A stretch of DNA of 39,268 nt, from the NCBI GenBank assembly GCA_902386385.1, contig CABMIU010000016.1, forward strand, positions 1-39,268, read 5' to 3'. The DNA is from an uncultured archaeon (GTDB lineage: Archaea; Iainarchaeota; Iainarchaeia; Iainarchaeales; Iainarchaeaceae). The notes beneath the pieces are model-generated. The model was not told the origin of the DNA. It made no database searches and saw only the letters and a list, made by a program, of their open reading frames with translations. This document shows positions 23,654 through 31,723 of the stretch, one piece after another. The translations under genes were made by a program, and so were the position numbers. Numbering within the stretch: the first letter of the stretch is position 1; every line of letters starts with the position of its first letter.

Positions 23654-23690
23654 GCGTTGCCATCGGCAGCGCTGAGCATACTTATATCGT

Positions 23691-23697
23691 GAGGTGA
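23691..23697 (+). promoter_or_regulatory. Shine-Dalgarno site of the S-layer gene
   Basis: GAGGTGA lies 8 bases before ATG 23706, which makes that ATG the start rather than the GTG at 23694, which overlaps this site. Confidence 0.65.
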
Positions 23698-23705
23698 AAC
23701 GAAAC

Positions 23706-26700
23706 ATGAAAGGAATCAACGTCAAAAAGTTGGCTGCAATAGCAACCGGAGCAGCCCTGCTTGGCTCAGCAGTAGCACCAATTGTTTACGCTGCAGTCAT
23801 ACAGAAGACAGATATATACAATGACGACGGAACCCCTAAAGTCAACATTGTTGTAGGGGCAAAAGCCGCGCTCTCAGACGCAGTTTGGGCAGGCAACCTC
23901 GCCGCGAAGATAGCGGAGAAGGCAGCAGTCCAGAAGGACGTCACAGTAGCAGCAGGCTCAGGAACCGGCGGGACAGCAACCGGCTCAATAGACCTCAACG
24001 GCCTTACTGTTGATGTCACAGTCGGCGGAACGGTTTCATACGGCGCAGGCTCGAAGCAATACATAGTTAACCTGAGTTCTGCAGAAGCCACGAGCGGAGA
24101 CAACACTTCGGAAGTGCTGACCGCAATGGACTCATCAGACTCAAACGCATTGACAACGCAGTTGCCGCACCTTGTCAACAAGACAATTACTGTCAAGGTC
24201 AATAACGGTAATCAGTCAAGCCAGACAACGAGCTTGTCTATCAAGGAAATGGTCGGAGTCAATGTTGATGCCAAGTTTACAGGCGCAAGCGACTCAACAA
24301 CCAAGGACTTGGTTGCCAAAATCGGGTCAGGAAAATTCAGCTACAAGACCACGATAGGTTCATCTACCACGGGCTTGACCCTCGGAAGCACATCATTCAC
24401 TGATGACGGCACAAGCAATGTCAAGGTAGTGTTCTTTGGTGAGGAGTATAAGCTGAATAAGGCAACCCTTACCTCGGGCTCAAAGTATGTGAAGCTCGTT
24501 AAGACAACGGCAAAGGAAACTCTCACAGAGGGCCAGGAAGTAGAAGGCCTTGTCGGAGAGAACCTGTATGCCGGAAAAACAATGAAAGTGAAGTTCCAGC
24601 AACTCAGCGCAACAAGCGCGACAGCGACCTACAAGGGTACCTTCAATCTTTATGACCCTGAAGGGAATCTTGTAAGCACACAGACAGTCCTCGCAGGCTC
24701 AAACCTCAGGGATGTATTCCTTGACAGCGCAGGCAATACTGCACTGCAGACCAACCTGTTCGTTGACACAATAGCAAACGCATCAACGACAAACCTCGGT
24801 TATGCAGAAATAACCAAGGGAACGGACACTGTGGAACTGTATGACGGAAAAGAATACCCATATGATTCAACAAAAGCGACTACCACGAAGAGGTATGTGG
24901 CTTACATAACTCCGGGCTCAGCAGACGCAAATTCGCTGTACTCAGTTGAAATAAGGAACAGCGCAGAAGTCTGGTCAACGGCCACAAATGATGGCTATGA
25001 CTTTGGCCCATTGTACCCAACGGACACGACACAGTCTCTCACGGGGCACGCAGCAACCACTGCAACATTCGGGCAGGGCTGGACTGACGGAATCCTCGGA
25101 AAGAACTATGTTTCAGTAGAGTTCGCGGGATTCGAGAACAAGCAAAGCAAAGCCTCGGTTACAATCGGGAAAATAGCCGGCTTGCCAAGCGGAACCAATG
25201 GCGGACTTACCTTCAGGGGAGACAACGATGCGGTGAGGACAGTGCCGTTCTACATCAAGCTGAACGACTACAACACCACATGGGGAAACTTCGACTTCGA
25301 AGGAAAGCCGATATACTATAACCTTAGGTACGGCGCATCCAAGACAGGGACCTACGACTATAATGTCACGGTACATTCCGGTGATGTTGTCAACGGAAGG
25401 GCATGGACGCTGAGCGCGCCCGATGACTCCAACATGCAGTTGAGTATTGACGGTGTTGGCCCTATAAAACAATTTGCGCAGGGCGCTGTCTGGGATACGA
25501 ATGTATTCTCGGTAGACGGTGTGTCCTACAAAGTTGAAGACGCGAATGTTGCGGACGCTACATCAAGGACAATGGTAATATCAGTCGATGCAGCAGCCGA
25601 GTTCAGGCTCAATAACGAGACCGGGACACAGCTGTATGGCACTACGGGGAATGTTGCGGCAGACCAAGTCTATGGTACAATGCTGTTGTCAAATAACAGC
25701 CCATTCGACGCCAATGCAACACTTAACCTCCCAGTGTATACACAGGACTCTTCGAGGCCGGTGTATTATGCTGTAAAATACAACACAACAGCGCAGAAGC
25801 TATTCCTGATGTTGGATGCCCAGAGATTCGGAGCTGGCGCAAGCAACAAAATAAAGGATAGCCACGGCGTAGCCTTCTTGGGTACATATGTCCCGGCAGA
25901 CGACGGAACATACACCGAAGTTGAAGGCTTTGGCACAGCGCCATACGGGGTAGGTGTCGGGTTTGCATATGACACGAACCGCGGAAACGACTTAAACCTA
26001 GATTTCGGCACCCAAAAAACCATGATTGGGTCAAGCGGCTTCGTCTTTGGTCACTATGTTCCAAAGGACAGCGACTACAACAACAGTACGCAGAACAGCG
26101 GTGTATACACCTCTTCGAATGCATACTTCGTTGCACAGTTCGCGGTAGATGACGCAGCAACCTCAGGAACTACCTGGGATTTCAACGCGTTCATCGATGC
26201 AGGAACAGGGGGCAACATAGGCCCGTTCGGCAGCAGCGTATCGAACCTATCAGGGTTCTCGTACGATGTGAAGTATTCTGCCAACACATCCTGGAACCTG
26301 CAGTCAGGTTCAGAATCAACCTACCTGAAGGCAGGGTATTCGGACACAGGCGCCAAGGCATCATTGCTTGATGCAGACGCAGGCGCTTTGTTCAGTCTGC
26401 CACAGGCATCCGAGAAAGTGCTCATAGTCGTAAAGGGCAAGGATGTCACGAGGGAAGTTGCAGGAGACGACATTTTGGGAATACCAGTCGGTGACACCAA
26501 GGAAAGCGCCGGCGGAACCAAAATAACCGTCAAGGCAGTCAAGGGCGGCTCATGCAAAGTGAGCACAGTAAAGGGCGAGCCAGGGGCTTGCACCGCTGAT
26601 CCTGAGACCTATAGGGCACAGGCACCGGTACAGAACCCGCTGGTGTTCCTCGATACTGAGAGCCCGACAGGCACGAATATCGTAGTCGGAGGCCAAATAG

Positions 26701-26861
26701 TGAACAGCCTTGCCGCAAGCCTTGCGGACAGGCTCACGACAGCCGGCCAGAAAGTGGTCGAGGTTGATGCAAGCGGCAACGTCATCGTTGCAGGCTACAC
26801 CGCCCAGGACACTGTCGCCGCTGTGAAGGAACTCATCGACGCGATAGACGGATTCGCATAA
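23706..26861 (+). CDS. S-layer protein (methanococcal-type)
   Basis: The 1051-residue secreted protein probably forms the cell-surface lattice. A signal peptide (MKGINVKKLAAIATGAALLGSAVAPIVYA) is followed by VIQKTDIYNDDGTPKVNIVVGAKAALSDAVWAGNLAAKIAEKA, the N-terminal domain of methanococcal S-layer proteins. The C terminus (GTNIVVGGQIVNSLAASLADRLT through AAVKELIDAIDGFA) matches the paired C-terminal domain. The long middle is rich in Thr, Ser, Asn and Gly with several NxS/T sites for N-glycosylation; only two Cys are present, close together near the end (GSCKV, GACTA). No membrane anchor is visible. Codon choice (many A-ending codons such as GCA, ACA, GGA) differs from its GC-rich-third-position neighbours. 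Repeat copies C and D bracket the gene. Confidence 0.92.
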   Translation: MKGINVKKLAAIATGAALLGSAVAPIVYAAVIQKTDIYNDDGTPKVNIVVGAKAALSDAVWAGNLAAKIAEKAAVQKDVTVAAGSGTGGTATGSIDLNGLTVDVTVGGTVSYGAGSKQYIVNLSSAEATSGDNTSEVLTAMDSSDSNALTTQLPHLVNKTITVKVNNGNQSSQTTSLSIKEMVGVNVDAKFTGASDSTTKDLVAKIGSGKFSYKTTIGSSTTGLTLGSTSFTDDGTSNVKVVFFGEEYKLNKATLTSGSKYVKLVKTTAKETLTEGQEVEGLVGENLYAGKTMKVKFQQLSATSATATYKGTFNLYDPEGNLVSTQTVLAGSNLRDVFLDSAGNTALQTNLFVDTIANASTTNLGYAEITKGTDTVELYDGKEYPYDSTKATTTKRYVAYITPGSADANSLYSVEIRNSAEVWSTATNDGYDFGPLYPTDTTQSLTGHAATTATFGQGWTDGILGKNYVSVEFAGFENKQSKASVTIGKIAGLPSGTNGGLTFRGDNDAVRTVPFYIKLNDYNTTWGNFDFEGKPIYYNLRYGASKTGTYDYNVTVHSGDVVNGRAWTLSAPDDSNMQLSIDGVGPIKQFAQGAVWDTNVFSVDGVSYKVEDANVADATSRTMVISVDAAAEFRLNNETGTQLYGTTGNVAADQVYGTMLLSNNSPFDANATLNLPVYTQDSSRPVYYAVKYNTTAQKLFLMLDAQRFGAGASNKIKDSHGVAFLGTYVPADDGTYTEVEGFGTAPYGVGVGFAYDTNRGNDLNLDFGTQKTMIGSSGFVFGHYVPKDSDYNNSTQNSGVYTSSNAYFVAQFAVDDAATSGTTWDFNAFIDAGTGGNIGPFGSSVSNLSGFSYDVKYSANTSWNLQSGSESTYLKAGYSDTGAKASLLDADAGALFSLPQASEKVLIVVKGKDVTREVAGDDILGIPVGDTKESAGGTKITVKAVKGGSCKVSTVKGEPGACTADPETYRAQAPVQNPLVFLDTESPTGTNIVVGGQIVNSLAASLADRLTTAGQKVVEVDASGNVIVAGYTAQDTVAAVKELIDAIDGFA

Positions 26862-26950
26862 ATTTAAGCAAAAGATAGGTGGAGTTGGCCAAAAGCCAAT
26901 TCCCCTATTTTCCTATTTTTTTTATAGTACTCAAATGCATACGGCTATTT

Positions 26951-27020
26951 CCGCGTGAGCGGTTCTCTTTCTTTTTCGCCAACTTTTTTCTTTCTCTTTT
27001 CAAGAGAAAGAAAAAGGCTG
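26951..27020. repeat. Dispersed hairpin repeat, copy D
   Basis: The arms 26980-26998 and 27002-27020 (right arm AAGAGAAAGAAAAAGGCTG) pair with one mismatch and one G-T wobble around a TTC loop. The leader GCGTGAGCGGTTCTCTTTCTTTTTCGCC is nearly the same as in copy C. It lies between the S-layer gene and the next gene, in the same orientation as the other copies. Confidence 0.88.
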
Positions 27021-27078
27021 TTTCCCAATCTTTCGGCTTTATTAATTTTTCCGAACGCTTTTCTGTGTCGGTGCTTTC

Positions 27079-27690
27079 ATGAAGGACTTTTACTTTTACC
27101 TCTCGGTTTTCACGGGCTTCCTTATACTGGTGCTGCTCGCGTTCATAGTGTTCAACTCTGGCGGAGAGTTCAAGTACAAGGTCGAGCGCAGCGGCGTCGA
27201 GTTTGTCTCGAACACTGCCGACCCTGGCGAGTTGCTTGATTCTTTCAGGAATGCCCAGATTATAGTGTTTTCCCCGCAGTTCGTTGAAAGCGGCCCGGAG
27301 AATTCTTACATGGCGAATGCACTCACGGTTTTCAATTCGGTTCTTGTCGCCAAGGGCAAGAAGGTTGTGGTTGTCGCGCGTGTCCTTGACGATAAGGGGA
27401 ATATAAAATCCTGCCAGACGAATTATGGTGACCCCAAAAAAGGCGAGGAGCTAACCGCGCAGGATTGCGCTGCAATGCTTTCATCCGGCGCCCCGGACCC
27501 TGTCATTTTCTTCTCCCTGCCGGATTCAAGGCTTCAGAAGCCCCGGGCAGTGCTTTCAAAAGGCAATGCGGCAGTGTCGCCCTCTTCGTTTGACAATGTT
27601 TCATACACGTCTTTTGTTTTCCTGAGCAGCCTTTACCCTGACGCACAGTCGATAATCGAAGGCGTCAACAGCGTTGTGAAGAAGCTTTAA
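27079..27690 (+). CDS. Membrane-anchored protein of unknown function
   Basis: I do not recognise this 203-residue protein. One N-terminal membrane segment (FYLSVFTGFLILVLLAFIVFNSG) leads an extracytoplasmic domain with beta-strand patterns such as AQIIVFSPQF and GKKVVVVARVLDD, two cysteines (KSCQTNY, AQDCAAM) that could form a disulfide, and a helical C-terminal end (AQSIIEGVNSVVKKL). It leads a three-gene cluster with a processive glycosyltransferase and a thioredoxin-like protein, so a part in envelope assembly is plausible. The start ATG is preceded by GGTGCTTTC. Confidence 0.65.
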   Translation: MKDFYFYLSVFTGFLILVLLAFIVFNSGGEFKYKVERSGVEFVSNTADPGELLDSFRNAQIIVFSPQFVESGPENSYMANALTVFNSVLVAKGKKVVVVARVLDDKGNIKSCQTNYGDPKKGEELTAQDCAAMLSSGAPDPVIFFSLPDSRLQKPRAVLSKGNAAVSPSSFDNVSYTSFVFLSSLYPDAQSIIEGVNSVVKKL

Positions 27691-27778
27691 GTGCCGGTGT
27701 GCTGCATTGCTTTGCCTTGCATTATCCGGCTTTTTGCATTGCGTTTCATTTTAATTCTCTTTGTGGGTGGTTGTTGTA

Positions 27779-29062
27779 ATGGATATAAAGCCCCGCACCG
27801 TGGCCGTTTTCCTCCTGATTCTCGGCTTTGTTTACCTCCTTGTTAAGGCTTTCACGTTTTACTGGATAATAATTTTCATGAACATAGTGCTCATTTTCAT
27901 CAACTCTGTTTTCCTGTTCGCATACCTCGATGTGAAGCCATCTGCAAGGCAGGCTGCGAGGCCCCTGCCTTCCATTTCCGTCGTGGTCCCGAATTACAAC
28001 GGCGAAAGGACCTTGCTCAGGTGCATCGAGGCGGTCAAGGCAATGGGGTATCCTGGTGAAAAGGAAATAATCGTCGTTGATGACGGCTCGAAGGACTCTT
28101 CACTTTCAATCCTGTCGGAAATCAAGGGGATAAAAGTAATTGCAAAGGAGAAGAATGCCGGCAAGGCGGCCGCTCTCAACACTGGCATTGCGAAGGCGAA
28201 AGGCGAGCTCATAGTCACGATAGATTCTGACACTTTTCCGGAGAAGGATTGCCTTGAAAAGATGGCCCCGTGCTTTGAAGGGGATGTCGGTGCCGTGACC
28301 GGCTTCGTGCGGGCATACAATGCCGAGGGCATAATCGAGAGGATACAGGCTGTCGAGTATCTTGTCTCGTTCGGGTTTTTCCAGGCAATACTTTCAGACA
28401 TCGACGCGATTTATGTGACGCCCGGGCCGATGAGCGTTTACCGCGCCGATGTGCTCCGCAAAATCGGCGGCTATGACGAGAAGAACATCACTGAAGACAT
28501 GGAAATCGCGCTGCGCATGAGGAAATACGGCTATCGCATCGTAACCTGTCTCGGTGCGCACATTTACACCGAGGTGCCCACGACAATGAAGCATCTTTTC
28601 AGGCAGAGAGTGAGGTGGTACAGGGGCAAGTTCGCGAACACTTTGCAATACCGTGAAATGCTGTTCAATCCCAAGTACGGCGAATTCGGCATGTTCACCT
28701 TCCCGTTTTCAGTCATCGTGGAGTGGTGCATCGTGCTTTTCGTTTTCCTCTTCGTCGCAGGCAACATCGAGAGCCTCTTCAATTACCTCAATTTCTCTGT
28801 TTCGTGGCTCAGCGCGAGCGGGAACCTCGCTGGCCTCCTGCCTTCCGCGATGTACATAAACCCCAGCTTTTACTTTTACGTCATCGGCGGGATTTTTTAC
28901 ACGATTTTCGTTTACATCAGTCATGGCCTTGCCGGTGACAGGCTCGGCCTGAGGAAGTTCCCCGAGATGGCATTGTTTATATTGGTTTATGGGGTATTCA
29001 TCCTATCGGTTTTCTTTGTTGGTTTCTTCAAGGAAATAAACAACAGTGAAGCCAGATGGTAA
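27779..29062 (+). CDS. Membrane-bound processive family 2 glycosyltransferase
   Basis: The 427-residue protein resembles cellulose/hyaluronan/poly-GlcNAc synthases. Two N-terminal membrane segments are followed by the GT-A domain: ISVVVPNYNGERTLLRCIEAV, IIVVDDGSKDSS, LIVTIDSDTF (DxD), ITEDMEIALRM (catalytic base region) and RQRVRWYRGK (the Q-x-x-R-W processivity motif). Three or more membrane segments close the protein (FSVIVEWCIVLFVFLFVAG, FYFYVIGGIFYTIFVYI, ALFILVYGVFILSVFFVGFF). The donor sugar is unknown; a surface polysaccharide is likely. I chose ATG 27779 after GGGTGG; the ORF track adds six codons. The thioredoxin-like gene starts 21 bases later. Confidence 0.92.
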   Translation: MDIKPRTVAVFLLILGFVYLLVKAFTFYWIIIFMNIVLIFINSVFLFAYLDVKPSARQAARPLPSISVVVPNYNGERTLLRCIEAVKAMGYPGEKEIIVVDDGSKDSSLSILSEIKGIKVIAKEKNAGKAAALNTGIAKAKGELIVTIDSDTFPEKDCLEKMAPCFEGDVGAVTGFVRAYNAEGIIERIQAVEYLVSFGFFQAILSDIDAIYVTPGPMSVYRADVLRKIGGYDEKNITEDMEIALRMRKYGYRIVTCLGAHIYTEVPTTMKHLFRQRVRWYRGKFANTLQYREMLFNPKYGEFGMFTFPFSVIVEWCIVLFVFLFVAGNIESLFNYLNFSVSWLSASGNLAGLLPSAMYINPSFYFYVIGGIFYTIFVYISHGLAGDRLGLRKFPEMALFILVYGVFILSVFFVGFFKEINNSEARW

Positions 29063-29083
29063 AAGCGTCAGGGGCGACAGGCA

Positions 29084-29776
29084 ATGGTGAACAAGTACAT
29101 TCTAGCGATTCTGCTTACCTCCATCCTGGTCCTAATGGGCCTAGCGCTCATGATTTACACGGGTGACGCAGGCATAAAGAGGATATCCGACGCTGTCGAG
29201 GCATCGAGCCTCGAGGCCGAATCCACGCAGCAGCTCCTCCAGTATGGCTCGCTCTATGGCGACGTCAATGGCTTTTGCCCGGTTCTGATGAATCGTGCCG
29301 ATTTCCAGTCGGGGAAAGTCGTTGATGTGCTAGCTGAGCTGCAGAAGGCAAGCCCTGGCGGCTCAGGAGGCGACCTCGTCCTGGAACGGGAAAGCCCAGG
29401 CAATATAAATCCGGAATTCATGCTGCTTAAGCGCAGCTACCTCAACCAGAGCATAGGCCTTTATCTCCTCATGGAACAGGCAAGGCTCCAGTGCGCCGGA
29501 AGCGGCGCTTCAGGCGTGAAGCCTTTGGTGTTTTTTTACCTCGACAAGCAGTACTGCCCTGATTGCGTGGCGCAGGGGAAAATACTCAGTTCAGTGCGCG
29601 ACAAGTGCGGCAACGTGCGCGTTTTCGCCCTGCCTTATGACCTCGGCATACCGGTCGCCGAGGCCATTGCTTCAAGGTATTCTGTTGGCACGGCCCCTGC
29701 AATAATTTACTCCGGCAAGAAGCTGGAAGGCCTCGCCGCGGAAGAGAGCGTCGAGCAACTGATTTCGTGCACTTGA
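29084..29776 (+). CDS. Membrane-anchored thioredoxin-fold protein with CPDC motif
   Basis: The 230-residue protein has one N-terminal membrane segment (ILAILLTSILVLMGLALMIY), an extracytoplasmic helical region, and a C-terminal thioredoxin-like fold: KPLVFFYLDKQYCPDCVAQGKIL (Cys158 and Cys161), VRVFALPYDLGIPVAEAIASRYSVGTAPAIIYSGKKLEGL, where the TAP segment is the cis-Pro loop facing the active site. Four additional Cys (about 65, 137, 184 and 229) may form structural disulfides. It probably exchanges disulfides in surface or secreted proteins. It ends the cluster with the GT2 gene. Confidence 0.8.
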   Translation: MVNKYILAILLTSILVLMGLALMIYTGDAGIKRISDAVEASSLEAESTQQLLQYGSLYGDVNGFCPVLMNRADFQSGKVVDVLAELQKASPGGSGGDLVLERESPGNINPEFMLLKRSYLNQSIGLYLLMEQARLQCAGSGASGVKPLVFFYLDKQYCPDCVAQGKILSSVRDKCGNVRVFALPYDLGIPVAEAIASRYSVGTAPAIIYSGKKLEGLAAEESVEQLISCT

Positions 29777-29866
29777 ATGCACAAAACCTGTCTCTGGCAA
29801 ATGTGCATGTCCTCGTTTGGGTCATTGCCGCCATTTTGCCACGGTTGTTTTTTGTCCAATGGCCAA

Positions 29867-31129
29867 TCATGCCTTGTGTGTTTCTGCTTTCATAATCTCG
29901 CGCAGGATTGTTGTAGCGTAATTCCCTTTCCCGAGCCTGAACGAGATTTTCATCTTCAGTTTTCCTTCGTTGAATTCGTCCGGGGCGATTGAAATCAATT
30001 TCAGGTCCTGTGGCACCAATGCTATTTTTTTCCTCGCGCCGGAGCAGCTGAGTTCCTGGAATCCCTTGACCCTGAACTCCTCGAGCTTTGTGCCTTCCTT
30101 CTCCAGCACCTTCTTTTCAATCTCTCCTGCCCTGCCTTCCGCGATCACCGAGTCGAAGCCAAACAGGGGGCCTGTCGGGACGCCATTTTCCAGGATGTCC
30201 CCGTTGGTTTTCTGCACGCCTATGCCCTGCTCGACCCTTTCATTAATCACGAGGTTGAACAAGTAGCTCTGGTATGCGTGCGTGAACAGGTAGCGCAGGT
30301 GCTTCGGCAAAGCCTGGAACGCTCCCACGAAATCTCGCGGGAATTTCACGAGGTGATTGAGGATGGCCCTCTCGTACCTGAACTTTACGGGGAATTCCTT
30401 CAGTGCTTTTGCGAAATCCCCTGTTTCACGGAGGCTTTTCCTCGCGAGCGCGATTTCCTCTTCTTCGGCTTCGCTCTCGCCTGAAAGGTAAAGCAATACC
30501 GCGCCTTCAAAATTGCCTTTTATGAATTCCTTCCCGACCCTGTGGGTTATTTCGCGGTTTCCGCCGAAGCGCTGCTCGCCGAAATAGTTCGCGACCCCGC
30601 CCTGCATCTGCTCAAAGCATTCCTGTGCTGTTCTCTCGAGGTCGTCCTTTGGCATTTGTATATTCCTTATGGTGGTTTCAAATTCGTTTCCGCTGAGGCT
30701 GCCTATTTCAATCCTCTCATCGCTCCACTCAGGTTCGCGCAACGCAACGTAAAGGCTTCCCCTCTCCTTCAGCCTTTCGACCTCCGGGTTCCAGATTGAA
30801 ATCCGCTGTGAAGTGATTGCCCTCCTGTCCTTGAGGCCCGCGTAACCAATCCTTTTCGCGGATGTGCGCAGCATCCTCGAAAGCCTGTGCAGGGCCTCAT
30901 GCGTGTCTAAGTTGAATTTCTCCATTGTTAGAATCAATTGTTCCTTGCCTTCGGGCTGCGGCGGAATTTCAAGTGGCTCCTGCTTCGGCGGCCACCAATC
31001 CCCGAAAATCTTGTTCTCGAGAACCTTCCCTCCTGGTGTTATTTCCCTGACCGCGAAGTCAGTGATGCGCCTCTTTATTTCCCCGCCGATGCCTTTTGTT
31101 GTCGTGGTGTAATGCAGGATACCGGTCAT
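29867..31129 (-). CDS. truD: tRNA pseudouridine(13) synthase TruD
   Basis: The 420-residue enzyme isomerises uridine 13 in tRNA. IKRRITDFAVREITPGG is the N-terminal strand region, GYAGLKDRRAITSQRISI holds the catalytic Asp, and GVANYFGEQRFGG together with FTHAYQSYLFNLVIN are TruD hallmarks. The length is normal for the archaeal form with its inserted domain. The start ATG 31129 has GTGATTTC directly before it. The gene follows the unknown gene at 31151-31711 and aRF1 on the same strand with small gaps, so the three probably form an operon. Confidence 0.95.
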   Translation of the reverse strand: MTGILHYTTTTKGIGGEIKRRITDFAVREITPGGKVLENKIFGDWWPPKQEPLEIPPQPEGKEQLILTMEKFNLDTHEALHRLSRMLRTSAKRIGYAGLKDRRAITSQRISIWNPEVERLKERGSLYVALREPEWSDERIEIGSLSGNEFETTIRNIQMPKDDLERTAQECFEQMQGGVANYFGEQRFGGNREITHRVGKEFIKGNFEGAVLLYLSGESEAEEEEIALARKSLRETGDFAKALKEFPVKFRYERAILNHLVKFPRDFVGAFQALPKHLRYLFTHAYQSYLFNLVINERVEQGIGVQKTNGDILENGVPTGPLFGFDSVIAEGRAGEIEKKVLEKEGTKLEEFRVKGFQELSCSGARKKIALVPQDLKLISIAPDEFNEGKLKMKISFRLGKGNYATTILREIMKAETHKA

Positions 31130-31150
31130 GAAATCACGAGTTGAGCCTGA

Positions 31151-31711
31151 TTAGTTTCTTCGCCTTTTTTTGATTTCTCTTTGCAGTATTTCGAGCAGAA
31201 TCTGTTTCGGTCTCTCCTCGCTCAGCGCAGCAATGTTTGTATAAGCCGGGCTCACGAAAACTTCCGGGGTTGCACCATAGCGACTTTGTAATTGTCTGCT
31301 GACAAAATCAGTCGAAGAAACATCGTGCCTCACTAAAACATAGTCTAATTTTCTGAAAAATTTCCTGCCTGGTATTGACTTTTTATATAGGTCAGGGTTC
31401 TTGTAAGAACCGGGGAAAAAAAGTATCCTGTTTGATATGCCCATTTGCTTTATTAAGTATCTGGCATGTTCGCTTGTAATAACTGAATCTAAAACCCCGT
31501 CCATACACAGTACCAGCACCCTTATCGGCTCTTTTCTGTTTCCTATTTTCTTTAGTAATCCAAAAACTTTTTCTTTGAACCTGATTCCCGCTTTCCTTTG
31601 CTGTCCAAGCAGTGCTTTGTATTTCGCCTTCTCCGCCTTCGAGGCCAAGCCCGTCAATGCTCTTGGTTTTTTGCCCCTGAAAAGAGATTCGTTATTGATT
31701 CTGCGCCCCAT
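31151..31711 (-). CDS. Uncharacterised protein in the aRF1-truD operon
   Basis: I do not recognise this 186-residue protein. A basic N-terminal region (about 60 residues) is followed by an alpha-beta part, IRVLVLCMDGVLDSVITSEHARYLIKQMGI, whose strand-loop-helix start recalls the phosphate loop of low-molecular-weight phosphatases or PTS IIB proteins. The loop is not a proper CX5R (it reads CMDGVLD), so catalysis of that type is doubtful. LDYVLVRHDVSSTDFVSRQL and the basic end EIKKRRRN follow. The DNA is AT-richer than in aRF1 and truD. The ATG follows TGGTTTG by one base. Its place between a release factor and a tRNA modification enzyme hints at a role in translation, but nothing more can be said. 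Confidence 0.6.
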   Translation of the reverse strand: MGRRINNESLFRGKKPRALTGLASKAEKAKYKALLGQQRKAGIRFKEKVFGLLKKIGNRKEPIRVLVLCMDGVLDSVITSEHARYLIKQMGISNRILFFPGSYKNPDLYKKSIPGRKFFRKLDYVLVRHDVSSTDFVSRQLQSRYGATPEVFVSPAYTNIAALSEERPKQILLEILQREIKKRRRN

Positions 31712-31723
31712 ACAAACCAGACG

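Larger units (their letters stand above)
23333..23705. other. 373-base intergenic region upstream of the S-layer gene
   Basis: It contains repeat copy C (23371-23443), a stretch without recognisable genes (23444-23583), a small inverted repeat (CTGTTTTGG/CCGAAACAG, 23584-23603), two candidate TATA boxes and a Shine-Dalgarno site. I see no coding potential or tRNA in it. Confidence 0.7.

Noticed and set aside
31590-31625. HAD-phosphatase motif (DGVLDS) in the 31151-31711 product
   Set aside because: The nucleophile pattern DxDGxxxDS is not met (CMDGVLD lacks the first Asp), and the later HAD motifs are not visible.
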